From positions 1-21,371 of the forward strand of contig JAURLY010000091.1 in NCBI GenBank assembly GCA_030830945.1: a stretch of DNA of 21,371 bases, written 5' to 3'. Below, piece after piece: positions 6,903-12,856 of this stretch. The position numbers and the translations under genes were made by a program. The notes below the pieces were generated by a model. The model saw only the letters and a program-made list of their open reading frames with translations, was not told where the DNA came from and ran no database searches. Every line of letters begins with the position of its first letter. The first letter of the stretch is position 1. The DNA comes from Gammaproteobacteria bacterium (GTDB taxonomy: Bacteria > Pseudomonadota > Gammaproteobacteria > Pseudomonadales > GM7GCV1).

Positions 6903-7163
6903 ATGAGAGAACTACCGAAAGCGTACGACAAGTACGACGAAACGACTCAGGAAGCGTTGAGCGATTTACTGGAGTCAATAGAACACATCACGCACATACT
7001 CAAAGGAATAGAAGCAGACATACTCAACGGCTCTTATCACGAAAAACAAGCGCAACTAGATTCAGAAAACTTTATCTACAACGACGGAGTAGATGTGTTT
7101 AGTTCTCTTGAGTTGGTGGCAGAGTGTGGCTGGCTAGAGAAAGAAAATGAGGAAGCAGTGTGA
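6903..7163 (+). CDS. Hypothetical acidic protein
   Basis: 86 aa, no family recognised. It is acidic and mostly helical (QEALSDLLESIEHITHILKGIEADI), with a second helix at VFSSLELVAECGWLEKENEE. The next gene starts with GTG inside its last codons (GTGA overlap), so the two are probably cotranslated. The ribosome site is AGAGAAGC about 6 bases before ATG. Confidence 0.72.
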   Translation: MRELPKAYDKYDETTQEALSDLLESIEHITHILKGIEADILNGSYHEKQAQLDSENFIYNDGVDVFSSLELVAECGWLEKENEEAV

Positions 7164-7414
7164 GCGAAATAACAAAAACGATTACAGCAGAACAGTGGTA
7201 CGCAAACTATCTGTCGCCGTTCATCACCGATGAAATGTTGCGTGAACGCATTGACGGACACGGTGGATTTGAGGGCTGGGTTCTTGACGGAGTGCTGGCA
7301 GTGAAAGACATTGACGGACAAGAAGCGACAGATTATGACTGCCTAGAACTAATCGGGTTGCTAGTCAGCGAGTGGCAGAGTGCCGTTCAGCGAGGCATTG
7401 GCGAACCCGAATAG
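7160..7414 (+). CDS. Hypothetical acidic protein
   Basis: 84 aa, GTG start overlapping the previous TGA (GTGA). The product (MSEITKTITAEQWYANYLSPFITDEML..., later GFEGWVLDGVLAVKDIDGQEATDYDCLELIGLL) is acidic with no recognised domain. It is the last gene of the motif-rich + strand block. Its TAG merges into the final clustered repeat copy (7414-7426), beyond which minus-strand genes begin. Confidence 0.72.
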   Translation: MSEITKTITAEQWYANYLSPFITDEMLRERIDGHGGFEGWVLDGVLAVKDIDGQEATDYDCLELIGLLVSEWQSAVQRGIGEPE

Positions 7415-7424
7415 GGGTAGATAA

Positions 7425-7703
7425 CTATTTGCGCTTACTTGCGTTGAGCAGTGAGTAAGCAGTCACCAGCCACAGCGTAAGCAGTGACGCTACGCCGAGT
7501 ATGCGAAGCACCGACAGATTCCAGTTGGCGAGTGCCGATACTCCGAGCAGTGTGAGAAAGTTCCACAGCGAAAAAATCAAAAATCCAAGCACCGATGCGC
7601 TGCCGCGAGTTTGAGCCCCGCTTGAAAACGCGCTTTCAGCATCAAGTGGATAATCTCTTAATGGTCTCGGAAAATAATTTCCAGATTTTTGAGAATTTTT
7701 CAT
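7425..7703 (-). CDS. Small membrane protein with two predicted helices
   Basis: 92 aa as drawn from ATG at 7703. The C-terminal two thirds contain two strongly hydrophobic helices (SVLGFLIFSLWNFLTLLGVSAL and LRILGVASLLTLWLVTAYSLL) ending in a basic tail NASKRK, typical of a small inner-membrane protein. The N-terminal 35 residues are encoded by DNA that resembles an inverted copy of the intergenic module (7605-7640), so the true start may lie further in. No function is assigned. It is convergent with the + strand block. Confidence 0.5.
   Translation of the reverse strand: MKNSQKSGNYFPRPLRDYPLDAESAFSSGAQTRGSASVLGFLIFSLWNFLTLLGVSALANWNLSVLRILGVASLLTLWLVTAYSLLNASKRK
7605..7640 (-). repeat. Inverted, shortened relative of the intergenic module
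   Basis: On the minus strand, CTGAAAGCGCGTTT is followed within 7 bases by CGGGGCTCAAACTCGC. Both strings occur on the + strand in module C (4081-4094 and 4137-4152), there separated by the GC hairpin. The copy here lacks the left hairpin arm and loop, suggesting a rearranged or deleted module now buried in the start of the 7425-7703 frame. Confidence 0.5.
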
Positions 7704-7742
7704 AGTCCCCAGTCCCTAATTTAACTGACGGTGGTGGAAGAG

Positions 7743-8126
7743 TCAGCTGGCTGGCTGGCTTTCTGATTTTTTAAGAATTTGATGAACTCTTTGCCGGCTC
7801 AAATCAAAAATATCTGCGATTTCTCGCAGGGACTTGCCGGCGCTGCGCAATGTGAAAATTTCTTGATTTCTTTGCGCATCTGTTGCTGGTCCTGGCTGGA
7901 ACGGACCCCATTGCCAATTTGGAACTGAACTTATTTTGTCAATTCGGTCTTGTGACAATTGGTTTTTGCGATATCTCTGACGAACATAACCGACCCAAGC
8001 ACCAAGTGCGATGTCTTTTTCTTCAAATTTTTCAATATGAATTGCGGGGACTTTTGAATTTCCTTCACGTGTTACATATTGAGTAAGGGCTTGAATGTAT
8101 GTGTTGAATTTTGTGTTGTTGTCCAT
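7743..8126 (-). CDS. Helicase-associated (HA) domain fused to a sigma-r4-like HTH
   Basis: 127 aa from ATG at 8126 (the frame stays open to TTG 8168). Residues 7-73 match the helicase-associated domain (Pfam HA): a helix, KVPAIHIEKF, LGAWVGYVRQRYRKNQLSQDRIDKI, then the conserved final W-x-W (NWQWGP). Residues 84-120 form a helix-turn-helix (QEIFTLRSAGKSLREIADIFDLSRQRVHQIL) of the type found in sigma-70 region 4 and transposase/RNAP-associated proteins. HA domains are thought to bind nucleic acid, so this is probably a small DNA-binding regulator. A LexA-type palindrome sits 16 bases upstream of the ATG, so SOS control is likely if the host LexA uses this box. Confidence 0.78.
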   Translation of the reverse strand: MDNNTKFNTYIQALTQYVTREGNSKVPAIHIEKFEEKDIALGAWVGYVRQRYRKNQLSQDRIDKISSVPNWQWGPFQPGPATDAQRNQEIFTLRSAGKSLREIADIFDLSRQRVHQILKKSESQPAS

Positions 8127-8409
8127 GCTGTAAACATTAGACGAACAAGTGTTCGCTTGGGGTGTCAAGTGATGTCCAGTCCCCAGGAACGAAAAATGAT
8201 AAAAAAGAGATTTTTTTAAACGTCGTACGGGGACGTCTTCTGGTGTTATGCCGTCGGTGGTGGAAAGCGCCTGGCCGACACTGAATATGTAGCAAAAAAA
8301 TCAAAAATTTATCTGCACGCAGCGGCCGCAGCGGCGATTAACGCGTTTTCCTCGAGGACATTTATATTTGATGTTGCTTTATTCGAGTTTATCGATTAGT
8401 GTTCGAGTC
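8127..8409. other. Divergent intergenic region
   Basis: 283 bases between the divergent genes at 8126 (minus) and 8410 (+). Besides the SOS box it holds a variant repeat CGTCGGTGGTGGAAAG (8252-8267), AT-rich tracts (around 8200-8220 and 8293-8312), and GCAGCGGCCGCAGCGGCG (about 8325-8340). No convincing small gene is seen. Confidence 0.45.
8142..8155 (-). promoter_or_regulatory. LexA-type SOS box upstream of the HA/HTH gene
   Basis: CGAACAAGTGTTCG (reverse CGAACACTTGTTCG) fits the Gram-positive/actinobacterial LexA consensus CGAAC-N4-GTTCG exactly in both half-sites. On the minus strand it lies between TTGACA (8168-8163) and a TAATGT (8139-8134), just upstream of the ATG at 8126. The -35/-10 spacing as drawn (23) is too long to be sure of the promoter, but the operator position is right. 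Confidence 0.65.
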
Positions 8410-8586
8410 ATGAAAACAATGACAATCAAGGTCACCGTTCCAGACGAAGTTGACCCAGAGGATGTGTTTAGCCACATGACCGCTGACTTCTTTTACAACA
8501 ATAGGCATACCGACGATATTGGTCCATACATGGACCAAATTCTGTGGGAGATTGTACTTATTGAAGCGGATATCAAAACCGCATAG
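8410..8586 (+). CDS. Small acidic hypothetical protein
   Basis: 58 aa from ATG 8410 (product begins MKTMTIKVTVPDEVDPEDVF). The frame extends upstream to 8368, but that part is hydrophobic and lacks a ribosome site. The pattern 'beta strand, DPEDVF..M, ..., IGPYMDQILWEIVLIEADI' suggests a small alpha/beta protein. No function recognised. It heads a + strand series that runs to 10934. Confidence 0.6.
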   Translation: MKTMTIKVTVPDEVDPEDVFSHMTADFFYNNRHTDDIGPYMDQILWEIVLIEADIKTA

Positions 8587-8632
8587 TTACAAAACTAGTA
8601 ATAAGTATCAACACAACAGAGGAGCTCAATGC

Positions 8633-9088
8633 ATGGGATTTGAACCATGGAAAGAAATAGACGTAGACGACATCAGCTCTGGAGCCCACCAGTTCAGAAA
8701 AGAATTATCAAAACTGAATCTTCGTCAGGACCTGGAAGAGGAAATCATCTCGCAAATAAACGAGATAACAAGCGAGACCCACAACATCATCTTTGTATTT
8801 TCTGACAAAGAGTGGATAGTTACGGGCATACACGTACCAGATGAAGCGCTGGACGGACAAGAAAGTCCAATTTTGATGCGTGGTGCCAACCCGAGGCACA
8901 TCATCGCTGCGTTTTCTCAAAGCGAGATTCGCAAGAAGATACGAGCATTTGATGAGCTTGAAATAATAACGGGGCTCCCCCAAGAAAGTGATGAAGGTTG
9001 GACACACGAGTTGGAACACATGTGTGAAGATGTTATGGTTAAGCTAAGAACTAACCCGCCAGAGTCCTGGGATGATTTATTAAAATGA
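8633..9088 (+). CDS. Hypothetical acidic protein
   Basis: 151 aa from ATG 8633, chosen because GAGGAG lies 8 bases upstream; the longer frame from 8519 would overlap the previous gene deeply and is unlikely. Composition is acidic with alpha/beta character: helical N-terminus (RQDLEEEIISQINEI), a strand pair (NIIFVFSDKEWIVTGIHVP), then helices to ESWDDLLK. Not recognised. The stop TGA is part of the boundary repeat ATGACGGTGGCGGAAG (9085-9100). Confidence 0.7.
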   Translation: MGFEPWKEIDVDDISSGAHQFRKELSKLNLRQDLEEEIISQINEITSETHNIIFVFSDKEWIVTGIHVPDEALDGQESPILMRGANPRHIIAAFSQSEIRKKIRAFDELEIITGLPQESDEGWTHELEHMCEDVMVKLRTNPPESWDDLLK

Positions 9089-9116
9089 CGGTGGCGGAAG
9101 AGGAGGCTAAAGCGTT

Positions 9117-9761
9117 ATGACTATTACAGCGATTGGCAACAAAGAGCCCATGGGTCCAGTTACCTGGGAAGATGCGGCGGCAGCGGCAATGGTTCAAATA
9201 TTTAAAAAAGTAGACAGTGCCCTCCAGTATTCGACCGAAAGCGCGTTTTCTGAAGAATTGATAAAGATTCAGTTCGAAGGAATGTACATGAATGCACAGT
9301 GTTTCGATTCCGACTATATGTATTGGGCAGAAGAATGGCGAATTTTGGGTGCCATCGCTGCCGCTGCGGGTTTGAAAAATTTGGTTTTTTCTTCAGTTAC
9401 TGGGCCGGCCGGAGGAGCTGAAATAACTGGAAAATTTAAAATATTTGCATCTACGTACCCGTACCCGGAGTTCTCGGAGACATCAGAAAAATCTAAAAAA
9501 ATGCAAGACTTGTGCGCTCAAATTCTGGCGACGCTGTGTCGCAAGCAGAACGACTACGGTCATGAAAATATTGCAAGATTTGGACGACTCGGTCTTCTGG
9601 TACGCGTACACGACAAAATTGCAAGATTAAACAATCTAATCACCAAGGGTGGTGTGCCACAAAACGAATCAATTGAAGACACGTATGTTGATATTGTGGG
9701 TTACTCGGCGATAGGAATGATGGTGGAAAGAGGCTGGTTTGGTTTACAGCTGTCCAACTAA
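9117..9761 (+). CDS. DUF1599 / nucleotide-modification-associated domain 1 protein
   Basis: 214 aa. The C-terminal half carries the DUF1599 (NMAD1) signature: RKQNDYGHENIARFG (143-157), LGLLVRVHDKIARLNNL (158-174), then NESIEDTYVDIVGYSAIGMM (183-202), with Asp/Glu/Lys positions like those of all-alpha NTP-pyrophosphohydrolase-type folds. This family is found in phages and is linked by gene context to modified nucleotides. The N-terminal 130 residues are less distinctive. AGGAGG at 9101-9106, 10 bases before the ATG, follows a TGACGGTGGCGGAAG repeat. No nucleotide-modifying partner was recognised in the window. Confidence 0.75.
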   Translation: MTITAIGNKEPMGPVTWEDAAAAAMVQIFKKVDSALQYSTESAFSEELIKIQFEGMYMNAQCFDSDYMYWAEEWRILGAIAAAAGLKNLVFSSVTGPAGGAEITGKFKIFASTYPYPEFSETSEKSKKMQDLCAQILATLCRKQNDYGHENIARFGRLGLLVRVHDKIARLNNLITKGGVPQNESIEDTYVDIVGYSAIGMMVERGWFGLQLSN

Positions 9762-9783
9762 TACTAAACAAAGGACAAAAAAT

Positions 9784-10167
9784 ATGACGGTGGTGGATGA
9801 ACTTCCTCCAGCTCTATGCAATGACTGCGGTGTAGACATCTTTGAAATACGGGAGTACTACATGGTCAGCGATGCGTGCTGGAAGCGCGCAGGGATGAAA
9901 CCCTATGGTGGATTTCTATGCATTGGCTGCCTGGAGCTACGACTAGGAGAAAAATTAAAAGCAATCAACTTCAGAGATTGCCCGTTGAATTGGAGAAATA
10001 TTTGCCTTCCTGGCCAGAGCTCTCCGCGATTGGTTTCCCGTATGTTGAACGGTGGACGACGGTCAAAGTGGAGACGCAAAATGTTGCAGGCCTACACGGA
10101 GGCGCTAAAAGGAAATCAAAGCATGATTCAAGAACTAACTCTATTCGCGTTTGACGGTGGTGTATAA
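9784..10167 (+). CDS. Zinc-ribbon-type protein
   Basis: 127 aa from ATG 9784. Two CxxC pairs (C12/C15 in LCNDCG and C46/C49 in LCIGCLELRLG) with W33 between form a treble-clef or zinc-ribbon-like site, a pattern often seen in phage proteins of unknown role. The C-terminus is basic in the middle (GGRRSKWRRKM) and ends FDGGV. Its start codon is embedded in an ATGACGGTGGTGG repeat copy and its last codons in another (10151-10164), so the gene is bracketed by the boundary motif. Confidence 0.7.
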   Translation: MTVVDELPPALCNDCGVDIFEIREYYMVSDACWKRAGMKPYGGFLCIGCLELRLGEKLKAINFRDCPLNWRNICLPGQSSPRLVSRMLNGGRRSKWRRKMLQAYTEALKGNQSMIQELTLFAFDGGV

Positions 10168-10170
10168 CCA

Positions 10171-10497
10171 ATGGGATTGCTATCAGCACTAGTATTTTAT
10201 AAACTGGGTAAGCGCTCAGTAAACAAAAGAATTAGACAACAAATGAGGAGAGACGCCATGAAGCCTGACTTTTCTAATCTGGACCCCGACGGCGAAGAGT
10301 TTGCTGAAGCTCAGCAGCTATATGAGGACTTTGTCAACAACCAGGCAGAAGAGCACATGCTGCTCGAGGAAGAAAAAGAAACAAAAGAAATAGAGCAGCC
10401 ATACAATGGTCCCTCCTGGGAAAAATTCACAAAACGCGTTAACAAATCAAACGAAGCGACAATGAGGTTGCTCGAGAAAAAACAAGAGGACAAATAA
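10171..10497 (+). CDS. Hypothetical basic/acidic protein with short hydrophobic N-terminus
   Basis: 108 aa. The N-terminus (MGLLSALVFYKLGKRSVNKRIRQQMRR) is a short hydrophobic stretch followed by basic residues, then an acidic helical body. The start is 3 bases after the previous stop, and GGTGG of the boundary repeat is the only ribosome-site candidate. An alternative start at 10258 (M30) has a better GAGGAGAG upstream, so the N-terminal part is uncertain. The TAA overlaps the next ATG (TAATG). Confidence 0.6.
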   Translation: MGLLSALVFYKLGKRSVNKRIRQQMRRDAMKPDFSNLDPDGEEFAEAQQLYEDFVNNQAEEHMLLEEEKETKEIEQPYNGPSWEKFTKRVNKSNEATMRLLEKKQEDK

Positions 10498-10934
10498 TGG
10501 AAGCTCTTATTATTGTATCGATTCATTTAGTTGTTTTGGTTTTATGGGCCGCCGACAGCCGCGCGCTCGAGTACATAATTCAAAAATTCAAATTCCGCCG
10601 CAGCATGCCGCAACCGGTTGATGCCGATGAAGAAAATCCATTTATTATCGACCGAACAAAAGAGAAAGAAAAGGTCGACATCAAGTTCGAAGAAATGATT
10701 AAAACCGCGTACGGTAATTCCCCAAATAGATGGGATGCCTGGGGTACTCATCCATCGACCGGTTACCGGGGAGAAAAAAAGACAAATTTTTACAAGAATG
10801 ACCGGCCGCTGGAGCCTCTCCTCGACTCGCTGCTTGAGGAGCTCGAGAAGACCGAGCCAGAAATTTACAAAATTGTATTAAGGAAACACTTCTTCCGGAC
10901 CAGACGCCGCAAAGAAAAAGACGAAGAAATTTAA
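10497..10934 (+). CDS. Single-pass membrane-anchored protein
   Basis: 145 aa. Residues 3-19 (ALIIVSIHLVVLVLWAA) form one membrane helix at the N-terminus. The rest is charged and soluble, with a helical DRPLEPLLDSLLEELEKTEPEIYKIVL segment and a highly basic end (KHFFRTRRRKEKDEEI). Overlap with the upstream stop (TAATG) suggests the pair is cotranslated and may act together at the membrane. No family recognised. A hairpin (10940-10954) follows the stop. Confidence 0.65.
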   Translation: MEALIIVSIHLVVLVLWAADSRALEYIIQKFKFRRSMPQPVDADEENPFIIDRTKEKEKVDIKFEEMIKTAYGNSPNRWDAWGTHPSTGYRGEKKTNFYKNDRPLEPLLDSLLEELEKTEPEIYKIVLRKHFFRTRRRKEKDEEI

Positions 10935-10988
10935 AAAGGGGAGAGCCCTTCTCCGGGGAGGACAGTTCTCGACCCAAGGAGGAGGCGA

Positions 10989-11108
10989 ATGAAGGGCCAC
11001 CTACCAACCCATTTCACTCACCGAAATCGCAGAACTTCCGTTAAAGGAAATAACCCCGGAGAGAAGACTCTCCCCAAACCCACTCCGCGCAGTGTAGAAA
11101 GGGGGTAA
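10989..11108 (+). CDS. Possible 39-aa basic small protein
   Basis: ATG at 10989 is preceded by AAGGAGGAGG (10976-10985), the strongest Shine-Dalgarno in this part of the window. The frame runs 39 codons to TAA 11106-11108 (starts MKGHLPTHFTHRNRR, ends RSVERG) and is Arg/Lys/Pro-rich. It overlaps hairpin-forming DNA, so it may instead be a leader peptide or a chance frame with a good ribosome site. Confidence 0.35.
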   Translation: MKGHLPTHFTHRNRRTSVKGNNPGEKTLPKPTPRSVERG

Positions 11109-11570
11109 ACCACTGCGCGAAGTAAGCCCCGCTAAAGTATCACGCCAGCCGCCCGGCCGCAGGTAACTTTTAAAAAATTCAATTTTTTGTTATTTTTTAT
11201 CGACCGGGGGGTAGATAAGTCGGGTGGGGTACCTGACGGTGGTGGAAGAGTCTGCTACATTTCGATTCGCTGATACCTGGCTCAGGTTTCGGAAGAGTTT
11301 GGGCCAGGTAACAGCACCAAAATTTTGGAAAATTTACAAAGCTTTGACGTCCCCAAGAACCCACCCAAAAAGGGGTGGGCTTCCACCGGCGTGCCTACTC
11401 AAAAATTGCCAAAATTTCAAAGGTTCCCCCAGACCCCCTCCAAAGGAGGGGGAACTTGTTGGCTCTCCGAAAGTTTAATTCCGTGATTACTATCTAACGG
11501 AAGTTAGCTTTACGTAAGAGAGAAATTTCTCATTTTCTTGTTTTCAATTTTTCGTTTTTTTGCATGTGCC

Positions 11571-11588
11571 TGTTAGGCCGGCCTAACA
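11571..11588. promoter_or_regulatory. 18-bp perfect palindrome upstream of the replication genes
   Basis: TGTTAGGCCGGCCTAACA reads identically on both strands. It sits 61 bases before the GTG start at 11649, next to T-rich DNA, in a position suited to a dimeric regulator or an initiator. The binding protein is not known. Confidence 0.5.
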
Positions 11589-11648
11589 AATCAAGATAAA
11601 TCTATCCAAAATGTTTGACGGTGGCGGAAGACTCGATAGAATGAATGT

Positions 11649-12065
11649 GTGAACGATGAACCCGAATTGTTCCCGCAAGAAAAACCAAAAAAGAAACGGG
11701 GACCCAATGCACATACGCGTGCGCAGCGAGAAGACTCCGGTTCGGTTTCTTTGGAAGCTAAAAAAATAGTTTTTGATTATTGGAAAGAACGCCATTCCAA
11801 ACGGGTGGCAGTGATGGATGTAAAGCGCGAGGCACGCATCGGCTGGGCAGTAAAGCACTATGGCATGCAAAAGTGCAAGGAAGCAATTGATGGATGTTTG
11901 CTTTCAGATTGGCATATGGGTAAAAATCCAAACGGAAAGAAATATAACGACATCCATAATATTTTCGTAGACGCCAAGCACGTCGAGATGTTTTTGGATA
12001 GATTTGAAAAAGCAACAGGCAAGACAGCCAGGCAAGAGTGGATAGAGGACGGTGGTGGAAGATGA
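11649..12065 (+). CDS. DNA-binding replication-type protein
   Basis: 138 aa with GTG start (GTG AAC GAT). The N-terminus is basic (KPKKKRGPNAHTRAQRE), followed by helices IVFDYWKERHSKRVAVMDVKREARIGWAVKHYGMQKCKEAIDGCL. The C-terminal WHMGKNPNGKKYNDIHNIFVDAKHVEMFLDRF block resembles the end of phage replication-organiser or initiator-like proteins ('W..G.N..GK.Y..I..I......VE.FL'). It overlaps the helicase-loader-like gene by 4 bases (ATGA), and structured DNA lies upstream, so an initiator role is plausible but inferred. A TTGACGGTGGCGGAAG repeat ends 18 bases before the start. Confidence 0.65.
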   Translation: MNDEPELFPQEKPKKKRGPNAHTRAQREDSGSVSLEAKKIVFDYWKERHSKRVAVMDVKREARIGWAVKHYGMQKCKEAIDGCLLSDWHMGKNPNGKKYNDIHNIFVDAKHVEMFLDRFEKATGKTARQEWIEDGGGR

Positions 12066-12535
12066 CGCGCGCGGAACTCGTAAAGTTAGTTGAACAAGCA
12101 TTCGCCACGTACAACCAAAACCTGCCAGGCGATGAGGACAAACTCAAGACACTCTATGCCGCATGGTACGACCTCCTCCACGATGTGGAATACGATGTAG
12201 CCAAAAGGGCATTCCTTCGCTTAGCTGTTACTGCTCAGTTCCTTCCTCGCCCAGGAGAGCTGCGTCGCACTGCAATAAATATGGCAAAAGGAATACCCCA
12301 ATTCGATGATGCCATAGTTGCTTGGGGTAAATTCATTGCCATCATAAAGAATGTGAACTCCGGTATTATCGAGCAACAGGTTGTCCAGCAGCCATTGTCT
12401 GAAACAATTAAGCGCTTAGGGGAAGCAGCGTTGGGTATGCACACCAACTCTGACCGGGAGGCGTTCTGCCGTACCTATGAGGCTGTGCTAACAAGTATGA
12501 ACGAAGCTCTGTACGAACCAAAGGAACAACAATGA
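12062..12535 (+). CDS. Helicase-loader-like protein (phage G40P/loader-inhibitor type)
   Basis: 157 aa from ATG 12062, which sits in an ATGA overlap; the longer frame from 12038 would read through the upstream gene's last codons. The N-terminal half (ELVKLVEQAFATYNQNLPGDEDKLKTLYAAWYDLLHDVEYDVAKRAFLRLAVTAQFLPRPGELRR) matches the all-helical pattern of phage replicative-helicase loaders ('W...L.D..Y..V..A...L.....F.P...E.R'). Such proteins deliver the DnaB-type helicase to the origin. No helicase gene is in the window, so it would be elsewhere or host-encoded. The boundary repeat GAGGACGGTGGTGGAAG ends exactly at the base before ATG. Confidence 0.7.
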   Translation: MTRAELVKLVEQAFATYNQNLPGDEDKLKTLYAAWYDLLHDVEYDVAKRAFLRLAVTAQFLPRPGELRRTAINMAKGIPQFDDAIVAWGKFIAIIKNVNSGIIEQQVVQQPLSETIKRLGEAALGMHTNSDREAFCRTYEAVLTSMNEALYEPKEQQ

Positions 12536-12678
12536 AATATGACAACACACAAATAATTCAGTTATTAATTTCTGCTTTTATTATTTTCCGTATTGCTTAT
12601 TCCCAACTTTCTTTCATAAATCGTTTACTGGTAATTTCACTTGTGGTTGTTGCAACAAGGAGCTTCGTACTCGACTAA
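12532..12678 (+). CDS. 48-aa small membrane protein
   Basis: ATG 12532 overlaps the loader stop (ATGA). The frame runs to TAA 12676-12678 and encodes 48 residues with two short hydrophobic stretches (IIQLLISAFIIFRIAYS and FINRLLVISLVVVATRSFVL) and few charges. Tight coupling to the replication gene and the membrane character argue for a real product. Function unknown; a membrane anchor or toxin-like peptide is possible. Confidence 0.6.
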   Translation: MKYDNTQIIQLLISAFIIFRIAYSQLSFINRLLVISLVVVATRSFVLD

Positions 12679-12688
12679 ATTCGAGTCT

Positions 12689-12856
12689 ATGAAAAGGAAT
12701 CCAGGAAGACCGGTCAGCGTACCAAATAAGCCTGTCGTTACGCTCACACTGAGAGTAACAAAAGAGTTTAAAGAAAAACTCATAAAGCAATCTTCTGCTG
12801 TTGACCTAACGCTCACCGCCTACATACAGGCGTTGGTTGAGCGCGATGGCGCGTAA
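12689..12856 (+). CDS. Small ribbon-helix-helix-like DNA-binding protein
   Basis: 55 aa from ATG 12689. After a basic start (MKRNPGRPVSVPNKP, with an AT-hook-like GRP) comes a strand VTLTLRVTKEF, helix KEKLIKQSSA and a second helix LTAYIQALVERDG, the order expected for a ribbon-helix-helix (Arc/CopG-type) protein. It overlaps the next gene, another RHH-like protein, by 11 bases, so the two may form a heterodimer or share targets. AAGGAG at 12657 is too far away, so the ribosome site is weak. Confidence 0.6.
   Translation: MKRNPGRPVSVPNKPVVTLTLRVTKEFKEKLIKQSSAVDLTLTAYIQALVERDGA

Larger units (their letters stand above)
83..11220 (+). repeat. GGGGTAGATAA(C/G)T motif family (19 copies)
   Basis: Plus copies start at 110, 305, 1209, 1534, 1882, 2113, 2891, 3587, 4030, 4291, 4315, 4329, 5157, 5930, 6706, 7414 and 11208. 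Minus copies are at 83-95 and 6741-6753. Plus copies up to 2113 end AACT; those from 2891 to 6706 end AAGT, except the AAA copy at 4329. Copies lie just after TAG stops (five genes), supply the stop of two genes, precede three ATGs at constant spacing (1547, 2904, 5171), or lie inside genes (3587, 5930). All but one are left of 7427. Confidence 0.85.
10935..11648 (+). other. Structured non-coding region, candidate replication origin or control region
   Basis: About 700 bases with at most one tiny gene. Structures in order: stem 10940-10945/10949-10954; GGAGAG-AAGA-CTCTCC (about 11058-11073); CGCGCAGTG/CACTGCGCG (11086-11094/11111-11119); AAGCCCCGCT as in the modules (about 11124); GGGGTAGATAAGT (11208-11220); CTGACGGTGGTGGAAG (11233-11248); ACCTGGC/GCCAGGT (11275-11281/11303-11309); CCCACCC-AAAAAG-GGGTGGG (about 11361-11380); CCCCCTCC-AAA-GGAGGGGG (about 11433-11451); palindromes GAGAAATTTCTC (11520-11531) and TGTTAGGCCGGCCTAACA (11571-11588); T-rich tracts; TTGACGGTGGCGGAAG (11615-11630). 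It lies directly upstream of the replication-type genes. Confidence 0.5.
289..12061 (+). repeat. TTGACGGTGGTGGAAG motif family (11 copies)
   Basis: Copies at 289-305, 2083-2099, 4275-4291, 7725-7740, 8252-8267 (CGTCGG variant), 9085-9100 (GGCGG variant), 9784-9800 (over a start codon), 10151-10164 (truncated, over a gene end), 11233-11248, 11615-11630 (GGCGG variant) and 12046-12061. All are in + orientation and all lie at gene boundaries or in intergenic DNA. In five cases the motif ends within about 20 bases of a start codon or covers it. Confidence 0.8.

Noticed and set aside
83..7426. Possible CRISPR array or iteron origin from the GGGGTAGATAA copies
   Set aside because: Spacing is irregular (tens to over a thousand bases), copies lie in and around genes, and there are no spacers of equal size or cas genes.
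8320..8357. NotI, MluI and XhoI sites close together, as in a cloning linker
   Set aside because: The sites are spread over about 35 bases of ordinary-looking intergenic DNA and such sites recur elsewhere (XhoI at 10361, 10471, 10567); chance is more likely than vector sequence.
11224..11478. An 84-codon + strand frame across the structured region
   Set aside because: It runs through several perfect hairpins and a repeat copy, has odd Pro/Lys composition and no ribosome site; non-coding structure explains the region better.
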